6,662 nt of DNA. Origin: an uncultured Erysipelotrichaceae bacterium (GTDB lineage: Bacteria > Bacillota_I > Bacilli_A > Erysipelotrichales > Erysipelotrichaceae). Within the stretch, counting starts at the first letter, position 1, and every line of letters begins with the position of its first letter. Where the stretch lies: NCBI GenBank assembly GCA_944326175.1, contig CALVCY010000031.1, positions 1 through 6,662 of the forward strand. The letters run 5' to 3'. Position numbers and translations under genes: made by a program. Positions 6,129 through 6,662 of this stretch are shown piece after piece. Under the pieces are notes generated by a model that saw nothing but the letters and a program-made list of their open reading frames with translations, was not told where the DNA came from and ran no database searches.

Positions 6129-6153
6129 TAGATTATATTGTCTTTTTACAACT

Positions 6154-6645
6154 GTGTTCTTCATCTCATGTATTGGATGTTCATCCACTACTTCCAATTC
6201 CACTACAGCATACTTGGATGATCTACTCAACAATGCTCAATATCGGGATTATACGTATCAACCCCATCAAGATTTTCTGGATCAAACCAGTGCAGTTGTT
6301 GATGGTTCGATCATTGTTACCAATGATGAAACCACCTATAAACGAGTGGATTTGACCAATGTGGATGCCAGTGAAAATGTTTATGGCATCATCGATGGCA
6401 ATGTGCGTGAGATTGGTCACACCAAAGATCTTGGAAATTATCTGATTCAAGAAACCCGGGATGGTTATACCATCATCTATTCATTTTTAGATGATCTGAC
6501 CATCGATGAAGATGGTGTCATCAATCAAAACGTTTCTTTCGCTCAAATGGGATCATCCGATACATCCACCGGAAGGAATAAAGTTGGTTTGACCATCATC
6601 GATCCCCAAGGTTATCTCGTTGCACTGACCAACCATTATCAATGA
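6154..6645 (+). CDS. Putative lipoprotein with degenerate M23/LytM-like domain; start uncertain
   Basis: The frame 6124-6645 encodes KNRLYC...FFISCIGCSSTT, an evident lipoprotein signal, but its only in-frame start codon is a GTG at 6154 inside that signal, without a ribosome binding site. An ATG at 6116 would fit if the A7 tract were one base longer (176 residues). Numbered from the GTG, the mature protein resembles an M23 peptidase (LytM) domain: YKRVDLTN (62-69) where active enzymes have HxGxDxxA; VYGIIDGNVREIG (76-88); LGNYLIQ (93-99); YSFL (109-112) where YAHL is usual; and MGSSDTSTGRNKVGLTI (132-148) where STGPHLHFEV is usual. Asp66 is kept, but the zinc-binding histidines are replaced, so a peptidase is unlikely; a binding or activator role, as known for degenerate LytM proteins, is possible. 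The fold call rests on my reading by eye. No ribosome binding site is seen for either start, so expression may be low. Any terminator lies beyond 6662. Confidence -1.
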   Translation: MFFISCIGCSSTTSNSTTAYLDDLLNNAQYRDYTYQPHQDFLDQTSAVVDGSIIVTNDETTYKRVDLTNVDASENVYGIIDGNVREIGHTKDLGNYLIQETRDGYTIIYSFLDDLTIDEDGVINQNVSFAQMGSSDTSTGRNKVGLTIIDPQGYLVALTNHYQ

Positions 6646-6662
6646 AAACAAGCCGAGTCATT

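Noticed and set aside
6009..6131. A 40-codon frame (MSKHTIASLLPN...) ending at the lipoprotein start
   Set aside because: It has an AAGAAG stretch 5 nt before the ATG and an overlap that could couple it to the next gene, but the composition follows the AT-rich background and the product looks random. Kept only as a weak possibility.
6116..6355. The 79-codon frame beginning at the ATG at 6116
   Set aside because: After the first few codons it is out of frame with the lipoprotein and encodes no recognisable sequence. Only its start codon is of interest.
1..6662. CRISPR arrays, insertion sequences, tRNA and rRNA genes, and phage genes
   Set aside because: I saw no regularly spaced repeats, transposase motifs, terminal inverted repeats with target duplications, or RNA gene signatures.

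Overview
The window looks like chromosomal DNA of a low-to-moderate GC member of the Bacillota (Firmicutes). The reasons are strong AAGGAGG-type ribosome binding sites, tightly packed operons, lipoprotein-type signal peptides, and a Tex / M19 dipeptidase / ATP-grasp gene content. A relative of the Erysipelotrichia is my guess, but nothing in the window proves it. Coding DNA is around 40-45% GC by eye. The gap before the last gene is much poorer: by hand count about 28% GC over 5911-6120.

Layout. Positions 1-2950 hold a minus-strand operon. In transcription order it contains an M19-family metal-dependent dipeptidase (2950-1967), a 53-residue cysteine-rich micro-protein (1923-1762), a ComEC-like metallo-beta-lactamase-fold lipoprotein with an Ada-like zinc-binding tail (1778-735), and the first 237 codons of the RNA-binding protein Tex (712 to beyond the left edge). 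Gaps are 43 nt, a 17-nt overlap, and 22 nt, and no terminator is visible between the genes. Positions 2951-3142 are a divergent promoter region with a candidate promoter in each direction, each overlapped by a similar palindrome centred on GGTTNAACC.

Positions 3143-5864 hold a plus-strand operon of three tightly linked genes: an ATP-grasp ligase-like protein and two PF00756-type esterases, with a 5-nt gap and then a 1-nt overlap. It ends at a perfect 13-bp intrinsic terminator (5878-5910). After an AT-rich gap comes a lipoprotein (about 6116-6645) whose C-terminal domain looks like an M23/LytM peptidase domain that has lost its zinc-binding histidines. Its signal peptide is out of frame with its only good ATG by one base, exactly at an A7 tract.

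How the genes may work together. The ATP-grasp plus two esterases is the best candidate for a coherent but uncharacterised pathway: amide or peptide-bond formation paired with acyl-ester transfer or hydrolysis, in the cytoplasm. The divergent M19 dipeptidase, which cleaves small peptides, could share its regulation and chemistry. The cysteine-rich peptide and the lipoprotein with the Ada-like zinc motif overlap and are probably translationally coupled. These functional links are inference. The fold assignments rest on motifs read directly in the translations. [Form note: the original answer gave no feature confidence values; -1 marks each as not stated.]
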